DNA of 64,000 nucleotides from Lineus longissimus (GCF_910592395.1 NC_088314.1:10354001-10418000), one strand, 5' to 3'; positions 55,011-64,000 are shown, counted from the first letter of the stretch. Notes: generated by a model from the letters alone, not told the origin. A program made the numbers and translations.

Positions 55011-58000
55011 CACAGGAAGATCTAGTTATTTGCTATCTTCCAAATGTACAATAAGCCCTCTTCTGACTGACAAATACTGTCATAATAGAGAGGTGTCCTG
55101 ACTCCAAAGGTTACATTGTATGGACATGACCAATTTGAGACCAAAATCAGTGTCCGTAACAGAGAGGGTGTCCCCCTAACATAGGTATCAGCTAAAGAGG
55201 TTCCACTCGGCTGTATGTTATAAATTCTGAATCAAAATACTTACCAGATGCATGAGATCTGATGAGATTTTCTTGTAGTTCACTGAAAGTAGAAATTTAT
55301 GCTTTCGAATTGCGGGGTAACTTAGTATTTCCAAAATGTCTGGGTTAAATCAAATTGTCCGCATATTATATATATGGTGGTTTCATTAAACAGTTAGTTG
55401 AACCCCAAACCATGATGTTTGATTACTCTCAGTTCCTCACAGTTTCAATCGTGTTTGGCATTAAACAAATAATTAAGACACATTTTAAAGAATTCAGTCT
55501 AATGGGGAAAAAAATCGATCTCAGACAACAAGACAATCACTTTTAGGCTCAAAAAAATAATAAAAACCTGATTTGCGTTTGAAAGATATAGTAAATAAAC
55601 ACGGATACGTACACGAGCTCTCCTGGTTCAATTGTTACATTGGCAAATTCCCCGAAACCGGTTGTGATGCCGTACACAACTGAAAATTAATAAGACGAAA
55701 ACTAAATCTCCGGAAAGATTTCAAATTAGAAATTAAACCTACACATTCTTATTTACATCTGGTACATACATTTTTTAAATGTACGTCTTGAAGTTGAACT
55801 TTATGATGTAGGAACTATTGTAAATATAACAATCAAACCATTTAATTTCTGTTATTTTTAGCTCACCTCTCTGAGAGGTGAGCTTTTGCTTTGGCGTGGC
55901 GTCCGTCGTCCGTCGTCGTCGTCGACGTCCGTTAGCAGGGCACGTTTCGTAACTACTGGAGCTATTGACTTGAAACTTGGTACACATATTTCCCCATGTA
56001 ATGACACCTGGGTGACCAAATTTCAGTCCGGTCTGATTCCTGATTTGGCCACCAGGTGGCTAAAACCGTAAACACAAAAAGTGCTATATCTCCTTAATGC
56101 ATGGCTGGATCATTGCCAAATTTTTATCACAGGTACATCTCATAAAGATACATAACAGATCGTACGGGTTTTTGATTTGACCTATTTTTAAAGGTCGTAG
56201 AAGTCAAATAGCGTAAATTGGCTGATATTGGCACATTTTGCAACTAATGAAGCTTTTGACTTAAAACTTGGTACAATCGTACCTCCTAGTGAAATACCCT
56301 TGGGCACCAAATTTCGGTCCGGTTTGATATTTCGTTTGGCCACTAAAGGCTAAAACCAAAAACAGCCTAGTGACTATAAATGCACTGATCAGGACGACCA
56401 TGCCATCTGGTGTCATTCTGATACACTAGAATGCAAAAATAAACATGTCTGCTTTCAGTGAACTGGGGAAATCGCAGAAATTTCTGTGTTTTTTAACATT
56501 CTTGAAGCTGGATATTGTTGTGATCTCAAGTCATGGCCGTAGAAGTAATTAATGACTTTGAAATCTCCTTCCACACTCTAGTGTAGTGATTGATTTCTAG
56601 GTTGAAGAGGTGAAAATAGGTGCTGAAAGGGTCGTTGATGATTGACATAGCCTAAGAAGTAATGAATAATGCATGATATGGTAATAGTGTATTGCCTATT
56701 GGCTGATCTTAGTAGTGGTGAAGTAATACTCGATGTAGATACATGTTTCCAGGTTCCTGCTTTGTCATATCTGTAGTTACCTCAATACAATTCAATTCAC
56801 TTTCCATGTCATCCATCAATCCTTCACAAGAGGTGAGCACAATGGCCCTGGCCATTTCATTTACATATGTGATGAAATTATTAATGAGGCAGCAGCACAT
56901 TGACAAAAGTAAACAATGTGTGCTTTGACTGCAAATATCGTATGATGACTGGAATAGTCACCTCTCGGAAGGTCCTTACAGTCCAATGACGTGAAGATCT
57001 TTCTCGAAGTAACGCACGTTCAACCGGCAAAAATTAGAATCAACTGAAAAAGAAAACACTTACTTTTGTTCCCTTTCACAATGTCGTCGACAACTTTTCG
57101 TGCCAATCTGACCTTCTCCTCTGCTTCGTCAGTTAACTTCAAAAGAAATGGAGTTTTACGGTCAAAAACGCATTCATACTACATTTAGATGTACGACAGG
57201 CTGATGATTACAACTAACGTACAGTAATTAAAAAGGCACCTTGAAGGCTTGATGATAGAGGCAATGACAACAGAGCACAAACGACAGGTCGAATTGATGT
57301 CTATATAGTTTGCAAATACAGTAGAACCTCTCCATTAAGGCACCCTATGCCTTGGCACTGACAATGCTGTCAAGAATCAAAAAGGTGTCCTTATTACAGA
57401 GGTCAAATCGTATAATGACTGATTTGGGGCCAATACTCTCACGAGCAGATAGGGTGTCTATTAAACAAAGTTGCCCAATAAGGGAGGTTTCATACCAACT
57501 AAACAATTTTGACAATCGGCCAAGCATGTTTTTGGTACTTATGTGGTATATCAAAAGTGCTAGCAGCTCCATTACATCACGGTATAATTTGATGACCGTT
57601 TATTTTCTGTTTGTGATTATTTGTTTGTTCTACGACTACTCGCAGCTCCTTGGCCCGTTTGCCGAAATTTTTCATACATATAAATAAAGCCTGACCCGCC
57701 CTTAAGAGATTGACGAGGTCAAAGACCATGGTCATAAAGTCAAAGGTCAAGGTCATAACGTAAAACGTCAAGGCTACCTGCACCGGCTAATTGCAACCAA
57801 ACTAACGAACCAATCCCCACCAAACGTGGTATTGGCCCACGGGTACTTTTTTCTAGTTAGTTTTTAAGTACAAGTACGCCATACCTTGATCCGGAATTTG
57901 CCTTTTCCGAGACGGATAAGGTCATCTGTGGTCAAGTTATTCCCATCAAGAAACATGTACTGAAAATAAGAAATTATATATAATTCCGGAAATGTTTGCA

Positions 58001-58372
58001 TGTCTTATATTTTTCGCATCTGCAGAAAGTCGCCAAAAATATACTTTTAATGGCCGCAAAAAATTAAAATCTGATTGAAATTACTGCTACGGTGTTGTCA
58101 GAATGGTGCTATAGGAAAAGTACATCGACAAGTTGCAATCAGACGAAACTACCAAATAAAATGGCGACAGATATTTCTAGGTTAACAGTCGAATATGTGT
58201 CCCGTGTTCTATACGTCCCGGGTTTCATGCCTCTTTGGGATGCGTTCCGGACAGGTGGCGGAACCCTTTTGATTCTGAGATATAATACTATTTGAAAGGA
58301 ATGAAACTGCTACTTACCTGATCTCTTGCAGGGATAACAAATTCAGGTCTGTGGTCTTGGTTAAGGCAGACG
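35991..58372 (-). CDS. HAL: Histidine ammonia-lyase gene (histidase), 18 exons placed, N terminus missing
   Basis: Histidase removes ammonia from L-histidine to give trans-urocanate, the first step of histidine breakdown in the cytosol. I placed 18 minus-strand exons whose phases all match, totalling about 561 codons. Key blocks: VYGITTGFG with the catalytic tyrosine; [11 protein letters not shown], whose Ala-Ser-Gly makes the MIO cofactor; [30 protein letters not shown]; and [11 protein letters not shown]. Mammalian HAL is 657 residues; compared with it, roughly the first 90-100 are not placed and may lie between 58373 and 64000 or beyond. Exons run from 58372 down to the TGA at 35991-35993. 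Introns hold at least eight mobile or tandem elements. No broken exon was seen, so the gene looks functional. A loop before PAFLV is longer than in mammals. Confidence 0.95.
36622..36974. mobile_element. Foldback/MITE element in last HAL intron
   Basis: Left arm 36622-36760 and right arm 36843-36974 are inverted, with a core of about 40 bp close to identical (CCAATAAGATCCCAAGCCCG on both strands). End motifs CTGGATATACTCGCC and CTAGATCCACTCACC are similar. No clear target duplication seen. The short reading frame across the left arm is not a gene. Confidence 0.65.
37036..37105 (-). CDS. HAL: HAL exon
   Basis: Acceptor TAATGTTTCAG, then [19 protein letters not shown] and EEK, donor AAG|GTGATA. 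Matches the PW.KDRFMAPDIEAAHRLL block of mammalian HAL. 70 nt, entering phase 2, leaving phase 0. Confidence 0.93.
37511..38838 (+). pseudogene. Degenerate Ty3/gypsy pol fragment in HAL intron
   Basis: Plus-strand pieces in order: a decayed zinc-knuckle motif ([15 protein letters not shown]) and the start of a protease (FKVDSGV) at 37511-37771; a short pre-integrase stretch near 38100-38230; an integrase zinc-region remnant ([15 protein letters not shown], then FVKSVVCVL); an integrase core remnant ([18 protein letters not shown] near 38660); and [20 protein letters not shown]. The reverse transcriptase and RNase H are missing, and stops and frame changes separate the pieces. It is an old internally deleted copy, opposite in strand to HAL. 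No LTR was found. Confidence 0.85.
38945..39388. repeat. Unit E1, 444 bp, inverted ends GAGACAAGACCAC
   Basis: Differs from E2 at very few positions (for example GGGGGCGTG here, GGGGACGTG in E2 by eye). Related to the split copy at 42473-44026. Confidence 0.9.
39389..40476. repeat. Tandem pair D1-D2, about 543 bp each
   Basis: D1 starts TATTTACAATACATTTTGGG at 39389 and the same sequence starts again at about 39932. The copies are almost identical, with a few differences such as GGTCATTG against GGTCTTTG. Followed by TCATT and then E2. No gene. Confidence 0.92.
40482..40925. repeat. Unit E2, 444 bp
   Basis: Same orientation as E1. Its right end is followed by the TGAA duplication. Confidence 0.9.
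41540..41648 (-). CDS. HAL: HAL exon
   Basis: Acceptor CAATTTCAG, then [17 protein letters not shown] and [16 protein letters not shown], donor CAAA|GTGAGT. Matches mammalian [17 protein letters not shown] and TTTPLEKVYDLVRSV. 109 nt, phase 1 in, phase 2 out. Confidence 0.95.
42312..42446 (-). CDS. HAL: HAL exon
   Basis: Acceptor CCTTTTCCAG, then [40 protein letters not shown], donor CAGG|GTATGT. The HPASVDS and DHVSMG blocks are hallmark HAL/PAL family motifs. 135 nt, phase 1 both sides. An E-type repeat ends only 26 bp upstream of its acceptor. Confidence 0.96.
42541..43702. mobile_element. Element with ATACCCCCGCC ends inserted in E3
   Basis: Near the left end is a hairpin (GTGATTGCGAGCAATCAC) and GATACCCCCGCC; the right end is the hairpin ATACCCCCACCAACTCGTTGGCGGGGGTAT. 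The inside has an inverted segment (42868-42940), then 146-bp tandem repeats, then a GACGGACGGAC-rich stretch (43600-43650). Non-coding. Exact edges are estimated by comparison with E1. Confidence 0.65.
42942..43420. repeat. 146-bp tandem repeat, about 3.3 copies
   Basis: The CCCTAGAAATATC mark recurs at 42945, 43091, 43237 and 43383, exactly 146 bp apart. The unit contains AAGATGGCTGCCCCTGGCGG. An inverted copy of part of the unit precedes the array at 42868-42940. Confidence 0.95.
44278..44382 (-). CDS. HAL: HAL exon
   Basis: Acceptor TTCATTTATAG, then [34 protein letters not shown], donor CTTG|GTAAGA. The [18 protein letters not shown] block is near identical to mammals; the NPNYDETPK part is extra. 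105 nt, phase 1 both sides. Confidence 0.96.
45069..45171 (-). CDS. HAL: HAL exon
   Basis: Acceptor GTGCTAG, then [34 protein letters not shown], donor CCAG|GTTAGT. Matches [20 protein letters not shown] of mammalian HAL. 103 nt, phase 0 in, phase 1 out. Confidence 0.96.
45690..46890. repeat. 21-bp minisatellite with 444-bp higher-order duplication
   Basis: About 56 copies of a unit close to CCACAGATAATAAGTGAGGGG. Variant units recur in the same order about 444 bp apart (for example an ATAATAATAAG variant near 46140 and 46585), so a block of some 21 units was duplicated. It lies in a HAL intron. Since 21 is a multiple of 3, several frames stay open and produce long false ORFs. Confidence 0.97.
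47196..47261 (-). CDS. HAL: HAL exon
   Basis: Acceptor GTGTATAG, then [22 protein letters not shown], donor [19 protein letters not shown] is the conserved active-site segment. 66 nt, phase 0 both sides. Confidence 0.94.
47339..48700. mobile_element. Large foldback element with 8-bp target duplication
   Basis: Flanked by GGTAAGAG at 47331-47338 and 48701-48708. Ends are CATAGGCCCCTGAATGC on the left and its inverse on the right. The arms (about 47339-48000 and 48215-48700) are highly similar and include a (CCGA)n/(TCGG)n tract. The left arm carries an extra nested foldback at 47655-47845. No transposase. Within a HAL intron. A diverged arm is present at 8178-8337. Confidence 0.82.
47655..47845. 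mobile_element. Small foldback nested in the left arm of the larger one
   Basis: ACCATCCCCCTCCTTGGTAACC at the left is inverted at the right (GGTTACCAAGGAGGGGGATGGT), with further inverted similarity inside (GCGCTGATTGGCT). Absent from the other arm, so it inserted after the arms formed. Confidence 0.75.
49381..49622 (-). CDS. HAL: HAL exon, largest
   Basis: Acceptor CTCAATTCCAG, then [61 protein letters not shown], donor CCT|GTATCC. Contains the substrate-binding [12 protein letters not shown] and NSATDNP motifs. 242 nt, phase 1 in, phase 0 out. The donor (GTATCC) is weak but gives the only frame that joins to the next exon. Confidence 0.96.
50228..50760. mobile_element. MITE-like element with CTATTTGGCAAGC inverted ends
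   Basis: Starts CTATTTGGCAAGC and ends GCTTGCCAAATAG. The right part (50595-50760) has several further inverted GGCAAGCC/GGCTTGCC pairs. No clear target duplication seen. In a HAL intron. Confidence 0.6.
51494..51589 (-). CDS. HAL: HAL exon
   Basis: Acceptor TTCGATAG, then [31 protein letters not shown], donor AGTG|GTGAGT. Near identical to [20 protein letters not shown] of mammals. 96 nt, phase 1 both sides. Confidence 0.96.
52120..52340. repeat. Dispersed repeat F, diverged copy
   Basis: The blocks CTTAACGATTTTATT and AGGTGGCCAATGTGTAGCCAC reappear in diverged form near 61395-61420 and 62285-62560. No ends could be defined. Confidence 0.45.
52513..52564 (-). CDS. HAL: HAL exon
   Basis: Acceptor TTGTTTCAG, then [17 protein letters not shown], donor GAAG|GTAGGA. 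Matches GLALINGTQMITSLGCE of mammals, an active-site helix. 52 nt, phase 0 in, phase 1 out. Confidence 0.96.
53029..53076 (-). CDS. HAL: HAL exon, 48 nt
   Basis: Acceptor TACTTTACAG, then [16 protein letters not shown], donor GAG|GTAAAT. Matches VLEAHGLKPVILKPKE of mammals. Phase 0 both sides. Confidence 0.95.
53980..54119 (-). CDS. HAL: HAL exon with the MIO triad
   Basis: Acceptor CCGTTCCAG, then [35 protein letters not shown], donor ACAA|GTAAGT. The Ala-Ser-Gly in GASGD cyclises to the MIO electrophile in HAL/PAL/TAL enzymes. 140 nt, phase 1 in, phase 0 out. Confidence 0.97.
54571..54696 (-). CDS. HAL: HAL exon
   Basis: Acceptor TTATGTTTCAG, then [38 protein letters not shown], donor AATG|GTAAGG. 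Matches mammalian [19 protein letters not shown]. 126 nt, phase 1 both sides. Confidence 0.96.
54979..55009 (+). repeat. Run of 31 G
   Basis: Uninterrupted G tract in a HAL intron (C tract in the HAL transcript). Length may be affected by sequencing slippage. Confidence 0.9.
55245..55282 (-). CDS. HAL: HAL exon, 38 nt
   Basis: Acceptor ACTTTCAG, then [13 protein letters not shown] across the junction, donor TCTG|GTAAGT. Matches LQVNLVRSHSSG of mammals. Phase 2 in, phase 1 out. Confidence 0.94.
55613..55679 (-). CDS. HAL: HAL exon with catalytic tyrosine loop
   Basis: Acceptor AATTTTCAG, then [20 protein letters not shown], donor TCGT|GTACGT. VYG(I/V)TTGFG holds the essential tyrosine of the family. 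67 nt, phase 1 in, phase 2 out. Confidence 0.96.
55858..56862 (+). mobile_element. Repeat family R, copy 3, in HAL intron
   Basis: Starts with the hairpin AGCTCACCTCTCTGAGAGGTGAGCT (55860-55884) and GGCGTCCGTCGTCCGTCGTCG, then a body with GGCACGTTTCGTAACT and ACTTGAAACTTGGTACACAT, and ends with GAGGTGAGCACAATGGCCC and GGCCATTTCATTT near 56860. The middle from 56370 to 56820 does not resemble other copies. Confidence 0.7.
57064..57136 (-). CDS. HAL: HAL exon
   Basis: Acceptor TTCTTTTGAAG, then [24 protein letters not shown], donor AAAA|GTAAGT. Matches the LTPTAEKRVQKSREVIDSII helix of mammals. 73 nt, phase 0 in, phase 1 out. Confidence 0.93.
57885..57959 (-). CDS. HAL: HAL exon
   Basis: Acceptor TTATTTTCAG, then [25 protein letters not shown], donor AAG|GTATGG. 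Matches YIELDGDRLTTEDLVNLGKG of mammals. 75 nt, phase 0 both sides. Confidence 0.95.
58318..58372 (-). CDS. HAL: HAL exon, most 5' exon placed
   Basis: Acceptor TTTTTTATAG, then [18 protein letters not shown], donor CAG|GTAAGT. The PEFVIP core resembles the SPDFIPS segment that precedes the LDG block in mammals, but the match is short, so this exon is less certain than the others. 55 nt, phase 2 in. Confidence 0.7.
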
Positions 58373-59821
58373 CTATAAAAAATCCTATTCCCAATAGATT
58401 TATATAGAAGGGCTAAAACAGATGCCAATCGTAAGTGGTTTTCTGTGAAGTGCATTCTAAGGGACAACGTGGGCACGGGGCATAGGTAACCAGTAGGATA
58501 ATGCAGCTGCATGCGCCGCCACATAAATGCTGATCTACATGTATAGTTCATGTAAGTGATTTTGCGAGTGTTGTGAGGCAGTTTTGAACATGACTTGTAA
58601 ATTTCAGCTTGGCCTACGGTTAATTTCGTTCTAGCGAAATGTTTATAGTACTTTGATAACTTTCCAATGATCCTATTTGAGATGCCATTTTTGTATGAAT
58701 AACATATCCCAAGTCCAAGTTGTCAATTTAAAAGGATTCTTTACCCGTTATTCAAATATTCAAAAAAAAGTTTATTTTGGCAGGCTGTGTAAAAGATCCA
58801 CACTTCCTGTTCCTTCTACAAAGGGCGTAGCCAATGAAGTCATCAATGTCATTACTGAGTTGCAGAGAGAGTTTCTGCTGTGTTTTTTATAATGATAATT
58901 TCCTCTCATCCCAAGTTGATTTTTACCCTTTGTAAAGGTTACAACAGCCAAAAGGCCTGTTGCTAGTATTAAATCAGAATGAATCAATCATCATCAGTCA
59001 TTATTCAAAAAGGATACGCTTCGACTCCTGCGTATGGCCCTTCTGCTGGTCCTGTTGCTGGGCTCAATTGGTCACTCGCCAAGACTAAAAAAGAAGATGA
59101 TGCAAGAATTATCAATCTGCTGATGAGTTGCCTGGTCCCCCAGCCCTGGTTTAGTTCGAGCTACAGCGAGAGAGTGTGACTGTCTCCAGTCTGTTTTTGG
59201 GAAAATCCCTGTTTTTTATCGGTTGTATCTGGCCTTTAAGTATTTTCAGGTGGCGCCGCCTATTTTCTCCTCGTGTGGTCGCTTTTGGCGCCATTGGCAT
59301 TGCTAAAATTCTGATCTTTTCCGATTATTTGGCTCATCAAATGAGTGAATTTGCCTCATTTTTGAAAGTTTTATAGAGCATTTAAGGGCCTTGCAAAGGT
59401 TACTCTATTTACGGAATAGACAAAACTTCTTTTATTGTGATGACAAGAACTTAAGAGAACTGTGTGGCTTGTTTTGTAGATCAAGTTTAGATTTAATTTG
59501 CCCGGCGAGATTTCTTTTGTCACACCACTTATTTCATGATAATGTGTGGTCAATCTTCTGTCTTTCTGAGGTAGCTCTGTAGTTCGAGCTCTTCATCTAA
59601 ATAATTGGGTGTAGTTAACATCAAGTTTCTGGGAAATAAGTGGACTTCAGTAGCATAATCTCTGTCCATTTCATAAATATTTTAGTCGATTTTTCACCGA
59701 CAGGTGTCTTTGAGGACGAAAAAGAGGCTGGTCAGTTCAAGATGGATGCCATTGTAAGTCGGTGGAGCTCAGAATGAGGTTGCTAAAACTCTAAGTTATA
59801 ACTAGCAAAAAGTAAAAAACA

Positions 59822-59894
59822 TCCTGAGCGGGACTCGAACAGGGAACCTACGGATCGATAGTCCATTGCTCTACCACTGTAGCTAATGGGGAGC
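59822..59894 (-). repeat. tRNA-like relic (pseudo-tRNA or SINE head)
   Basis: Minus strand has an A box-like TAGCTACAGTGGTAGAGC, a plausible anticodon arm (ATGGACTATCGATCCGT), a B box-like TTCGAGTCC, and a T run soon after. The T stem and acceptor stem do not pair, so it is not a working tRNA; a tRNA-derived repeat or pseudogene fits better. Confidence 0.55.
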
Positions 59895-61559
59895 GCTGCT
59901 TGGAAATTTTCTGCATCATATTCACCAATCCTTAATATATAGTATATATAGTGCTACCCCTTACCAAAACCCTACCTAACCCAAGCCCTATCCTGCTCAC
60001 CCTAACCGCCCGGGGAGCCAGGCTGGAGGGGGGGGGATTATTACTCAAAGAGACATTAGAATCCTTATAATACATGTAACCGCCCGCGAGGTACTAGTGA
60101 AGCCATCTAAAGGACGACTATGTTACTAAAAGGTAATAGGCCTATAGGTCACCTCATCCTCAACGTACGGAAAGATGTTTAGCTAGTCCAGGTAACTCGA
60201 CCCTATCCGCCGCGCAGCGGAGGGTCGAGGAAGACTCGTTGACTTACCCGAGGCGAGCCATGCATTTTCAGTGCACACAGTGTATGCACTGTCATACCGA
60301 GCGCTCTGGTATTGCAGAATATTCACTTGGATCGAGGTTACCCATCCCACAGAAAAATACATGACCGGACACCAGAAGCTTACGCCCCCAAATCGAGTTC
60401 ATGACGAGTGAATTGCCGTCAAGTACCAGTCTCTGTGATGAGTGAGACTGGTGAAAGAGTCTAAAGTCAGGTAACCTCTACATCACGGGTCTACTTGATT
60501 AGCAATTCAAAATGGCTGTACCTTAGACCCTGGATACTCGCCTATGTCATATGCTGAGTCACCGCCAGAATTGGGGGGGGGGGGGGGCGTAGTATGTCTG
60601 ACCTCTGACCCGTCTAGTTGGCCGTTACGTGTCACTACTGCTTCAACTTGTCAAAAACATTTTTGTGGCCCACCAAATAAGTTTTAATTTGAGAACACGT
60701 CCTATGGTAGACATAAATAAAGACACGTACGAACATACTAAAATAAATTCTTTATCGCTTATTGTAATACAATATTTTGCAACCTGCTTAAGATAGTACC
60801 ACCGTGTAAACAAATCCACGTGGTTGTCATGTAATCTTGATGACAAAGTTTTTGTTGCAGTTAATTCACAATAATCATGCAGCAAATGGTAAATATTTGT
60901 CATTGATATTCTAGTTAGTTTAGTGTAAAATATTTGAGTGCAATTTATTGTTTATTTGCCACATTGGGGATATTAACACAGTAATTATCACCAAAGGTCA
61001 AGAGCGAGAATTCAACCCATTGGAGGCTTGGATTGCTGTTCATATGATTATCAGAACCAAAATTAAAATTTGATATGTTCATTATCATAAGCTAATGATA
61101 AAATGACATGTGATAGCGAGTGACGTCATCGATATTTATGTAAATTGTCATTAACTAATCACAGAGTTTTGAGTTTAAGATGTGTCAAGGGGTATAAGAG
61201 GACCACCGGGCGTGGGGAGTGCATTGACCCCTGGATATAGAGGTTGTAAGCCTGACTTACTAACTCAGACGCCTGAGATAAAAAATAAACGTCGTCATTA
61301 AAAGAAAAAAATCACCATGTCTTGTCCCAGCCACCGTACTCCTAGCCTGATACCATTAGGCCCCGCGTGGTGGCGCTGAGGCGGCCGCTGTCGGGGGCCT
61401 GATTCTAAATGATTTTATTGGATCACGTAAGTATCCATTATAATCGGTCAGAAAATCTGCGACCTAGTTCCTTTCGTAAGCGATAAGTCGTTTTAAATAG
61501 AATCACATAATTGTTTTAATGGATGAATGGTTATATCTTATGTTTATGCGTTACTGTAT

Positions 61560-61870
61560 AGTTTGTGGGGTGTAGTATCTGATGAATGTAAATGTGGTTT
61601 TAAGAGGGGAAATCCGTTGTTCTTCTAGCAAATCTATTTTTGGCTTGTCGGGGAATCCCCAAATTCCAGGACGGTGTGATGAACGAAAAAATGCGTGTCA
61701 GATAGAATTATATGCGAATTAGACGTATTTTTTGGTAACGAATTCAGCTAAATAATTGTAACGAATGATTGTGTAGTTTCTGGGCAGTTTTTGAATAAAG
61801 CTAAGGCCATTTTAGGGGGGAAATCCGTCATTTCTTACCCATTCTATTTTTTAGCCTTTATCGGTTTCCC
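61560..61870. repeat. Diverged direct duplication
   Basis: Two blocks about 200 bp apart share an order of motifs: GTAGT..CTG, then GGGGAAATCCGT, then TCTATTTTT, then a GGTTTCCCCA/GGGGAATCCCCA end. Old tandem duplication of unknown origin. Confidence 0.5.
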
Positions 61871-64000
61871 CAGGCATGTGATTAGACTGGTTCCCATCTT
61901 TTCCGCTACACGGCGGTGACCGTTTCGACTACAAATGCGATGAGTGCGTAGTGTTACAACTTGCGTAAACATGCTTACAGACCCCTCCTTCCACACCCAC
62001 AACCAAAGCAACACCCTACGTGATCCCAGTCGCCGCCAGACTTGTTTTCGTAATCCCTGACCAGAATTTTGGAGTGGCAGGATCTTCGGCTAGGGATAAG
62101 TTTTAGTGTTTTAACCACGCAAATAATTCAGTTGGTTTTTCATATGAGTTGTCTATTTCAGTCATAAATTACACAAATTTGATTGTTAGTATTGACAAGC
62201 AGATTTAATTCAATACAATATTCCATGTTTGAAAATCGACGACCAATTTCTGTTATATACGTTGTCCGTACGTACATGTATAAGCTCCCGCCAGGTGGCC
62301 AGTGTGTAACCACTATTGGCCATTTCCGGGCGACTCTCTGTAATCAAGAGAGTGGGTGAGTCACTCTACCGTACTGTTGCAGATTGTCTCTGATGAAGCA
62401 AAAATGTCGCAAAATACGCGCAACGAACTGAACTCACTGTTGGGGAAAGATTGTATATGTAAGAGAGATTTTGAGGCTGAAATAGACTTATTTATACTCG
62501 CTGCCATGTGTTCAGCTCTGCGGACTTAATTCTAAACGATTTTTTATTCGGTTATCCACCATAGAATTTTTTCGTGGGACGCCCACTTTCTTCAGAATCA
62601 ACTGATGATTTATGTCATTTATATGGTATATCCGACGAGGCAGAAATTGCTAACTGTCAATTTTTAGCTCAGCTGACCAAACGTCTAATAGCTATTCAAG
62701 TGGCATGCGTATGTCAGTCAGTCACACGGTCCATCTGTTCAACCTTTTGGTTTTATGCCCGACATTATGTAACCGTAATAGGCAGAGTCATGAAACTTGG
62801 TGATCGAGTAACTCTGGCCGACCTCTGATCCAAAAATCATCGCGCTCTGACCTCACCAGGTGGCGTCCACCGAAGCTCGGTGAATCTCTAGTCTGTTTCT
62901 CGACGACCTGCGGTCATATCATTCTGAAATCAGTTTCTATGTGTTCTGTGATTGATCAAAAAAATGTTTTGTACAAAAGAATTCAAATTTTTACTACCAG
63001 AGGGTGCTAAAAGCTTAAAAATTAAATTGTGTAATTCAAAAACCCGCTTGATGACGTAAGCTTTAACCGCGTCCAATCAGCCCTTGCTCAAAATGATGGT
63101 CATGTTTTGTTAATCATTTCAAGTGAATGGCAACCTACTTTCAATCCGCCTAAATGTCACATTACTGATGCCATCAGTATTATTTTATTATCTCAGCGTA
63201 TAGAAAACATTTCAAACATTTCTGTAGCCATCTACGGTATCATTTTCGAATCGATGAAACAGCAGCCGTAATGAATTTCTATCCCCGGCTTCTGTCGATA
63301 AAAATCGCCAAGAAATGAATGGATTCCTCTTTAATATGTGCAATATTTAGAAGGTCCTATTACTTTATTTGTGCATTTCATACTTCAAAACGCTGTTTTA
63401 ACTCATTACAAGCCCGTTGGCTTCGAGAGTCGCAGCTAGTGCGGCTGATGTTGGCTGAGGAGAGATTAAAGGGGTAAAAATGGACTAAAACTCACCAAGG
63501 CAAAAAATCCTATCACGAGGTTGAAACTGGGGAAGGGGAATCCCAACAGGCTTACTGGACTTTGCGCAACGAAACGAAACGAGCGAAATGGGGGAGCGAC
63601 CATTATGTTTTACCCCGGTACGTCAAGTTCGATACATGGTGTCAGTCACCAGTGAGTGATGACCCACATCCACCCAGGCAGCTGAGACACATGTCTTGTT
63701 GGACATGCCTACCGATTTTTACTAAATAAAAGCATAACTTCATTTCACACTTTTCGGGGTTGAAAATGTACTCACGTAAATCACCAAAATTACATGCCAA
63801 ATTCGCACATGACCTGTTATTTCTCAAAGCTTGGAAGCTCAAATGTCTGAATGTATTGTATGCGCGTAATGTATACTCTCAGCAAGCGAATAGTTTTGAT
63901 CGTCGGTTTTTGATACGAATCATTTCCTGTGTGGCCGTTACAAGCCGTTGTCTGAATATGATATGAACCTGTTTTCCGTTCAATGCTGCTCCCTGTGACG

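Larger units (their letters stand above)
58373..64000. other. No gene recognised; may contain missing HAL N-terminal exons
   Basis: I searched the minus strand by eye for the HAL N terminus (WLAVPC-type block) without success. Short frames at 58677-58892 and 58979-59179 (plus) do not resemble known proteins. Repeat F-like blocks occur near 61395 and 62285-62560, and an R-like start near 62665. Poly-G/C runs occur near 60030 and 60570. Confidence 0.4.

Noticed and set aside
58677-59179. Two plus-strand ORFs of 66-71 codons
   Set aside because: Some protein-like composition, but no recognised motif and no splice links; not enough support.
59822-59894. Working tRNA gene on the minus strand
   Set aside because: A and B box-like motifs are present but T and acceptor stems do not pair; kept only as a relic.

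Overview
This is a stretch of nuclear DNA from an invertebrate animal. It has spliced genes with GT/AG introns, metazoan gene families, LTR retrotransposons of the Ty3/gypsy and BEL/Pao classes, and many small inverted-repeat and hairpin-ended repeats. The repeat style (hairpin-ended elements starting with GCTCACC, followed by GTCCGTC-rich sequence) resembles marine invertebrates such as molluscs. That is an impression from the sequence style; the species cannot be fixed from this window.

Two host genes are visible. (1) The last two coding exons of a WASH complex subunit 1 gene (WASHC1) lie on the + strand at 8675-9848. They encode the polyproline and VCA (WH2, central, acidic) end that activates Arp2/3; upstream exons are not in the window. 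(2) A histidine ammonia-lyase gene (HAL) lies on the - strand from 58372 down to the stop at 35991. I could place 18 exons whose splice phases all agree, giving about 561 residues including the Ala-Ser-Gly triad that forms the MIO cofactor. Only the N-terminal 90-100 residues are unplaced. Its introns are packed with mobile elements.

Layout. 1-5629: 5' part of a Ty3/gypsy element (A, - strand) with a 202-bp LTR, an intact gag, and a pol broken by a stop and a frame change. 5860-8340: hairpin-ended repeats, a terminal-inverted-repeat element and a foldback relic. 8675-9848: WASHC1 exons. 11223-28568: a nest of three elements. The host is Ty3/gypsy element B (- strand) with gag, a 1523-residue pol, and a third ORF after pol that looks like an SGNH-type hydrolase. 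A foldback element (18820-20024) sits in its leader. An apparently intact BEL/Pao element (20511-28393) sits in its 5' LTR with a 5-bp target duplication. 28573-35990: hairpin-ended repeats, a cluster of TGACGTCA sites, a MITE and little else. 35991-58372: HAL, with intronic elements that include a degenerate + strand gypsy fragment, a composite element E-D-D-E with a 4-bp duplication, a second E copy beside a splice acceptor, a 21-bp minisatellite, a 1.4-kb foldback and others. 58373-64000: no gene recognised; a tRNA-like relic and weak repeats.

Best leads: the SGNH-hydrolase-like ORF3 of element B, which has an acceptor-like site just upstream; the composite element whose 444-bp ends flank a tandem 543-bp core; the foldback element with arms built from a short degenerate repeat; and the hairpin-ended family that carries repeated perfect AGGTCA-N3-AGGTCA motifs.
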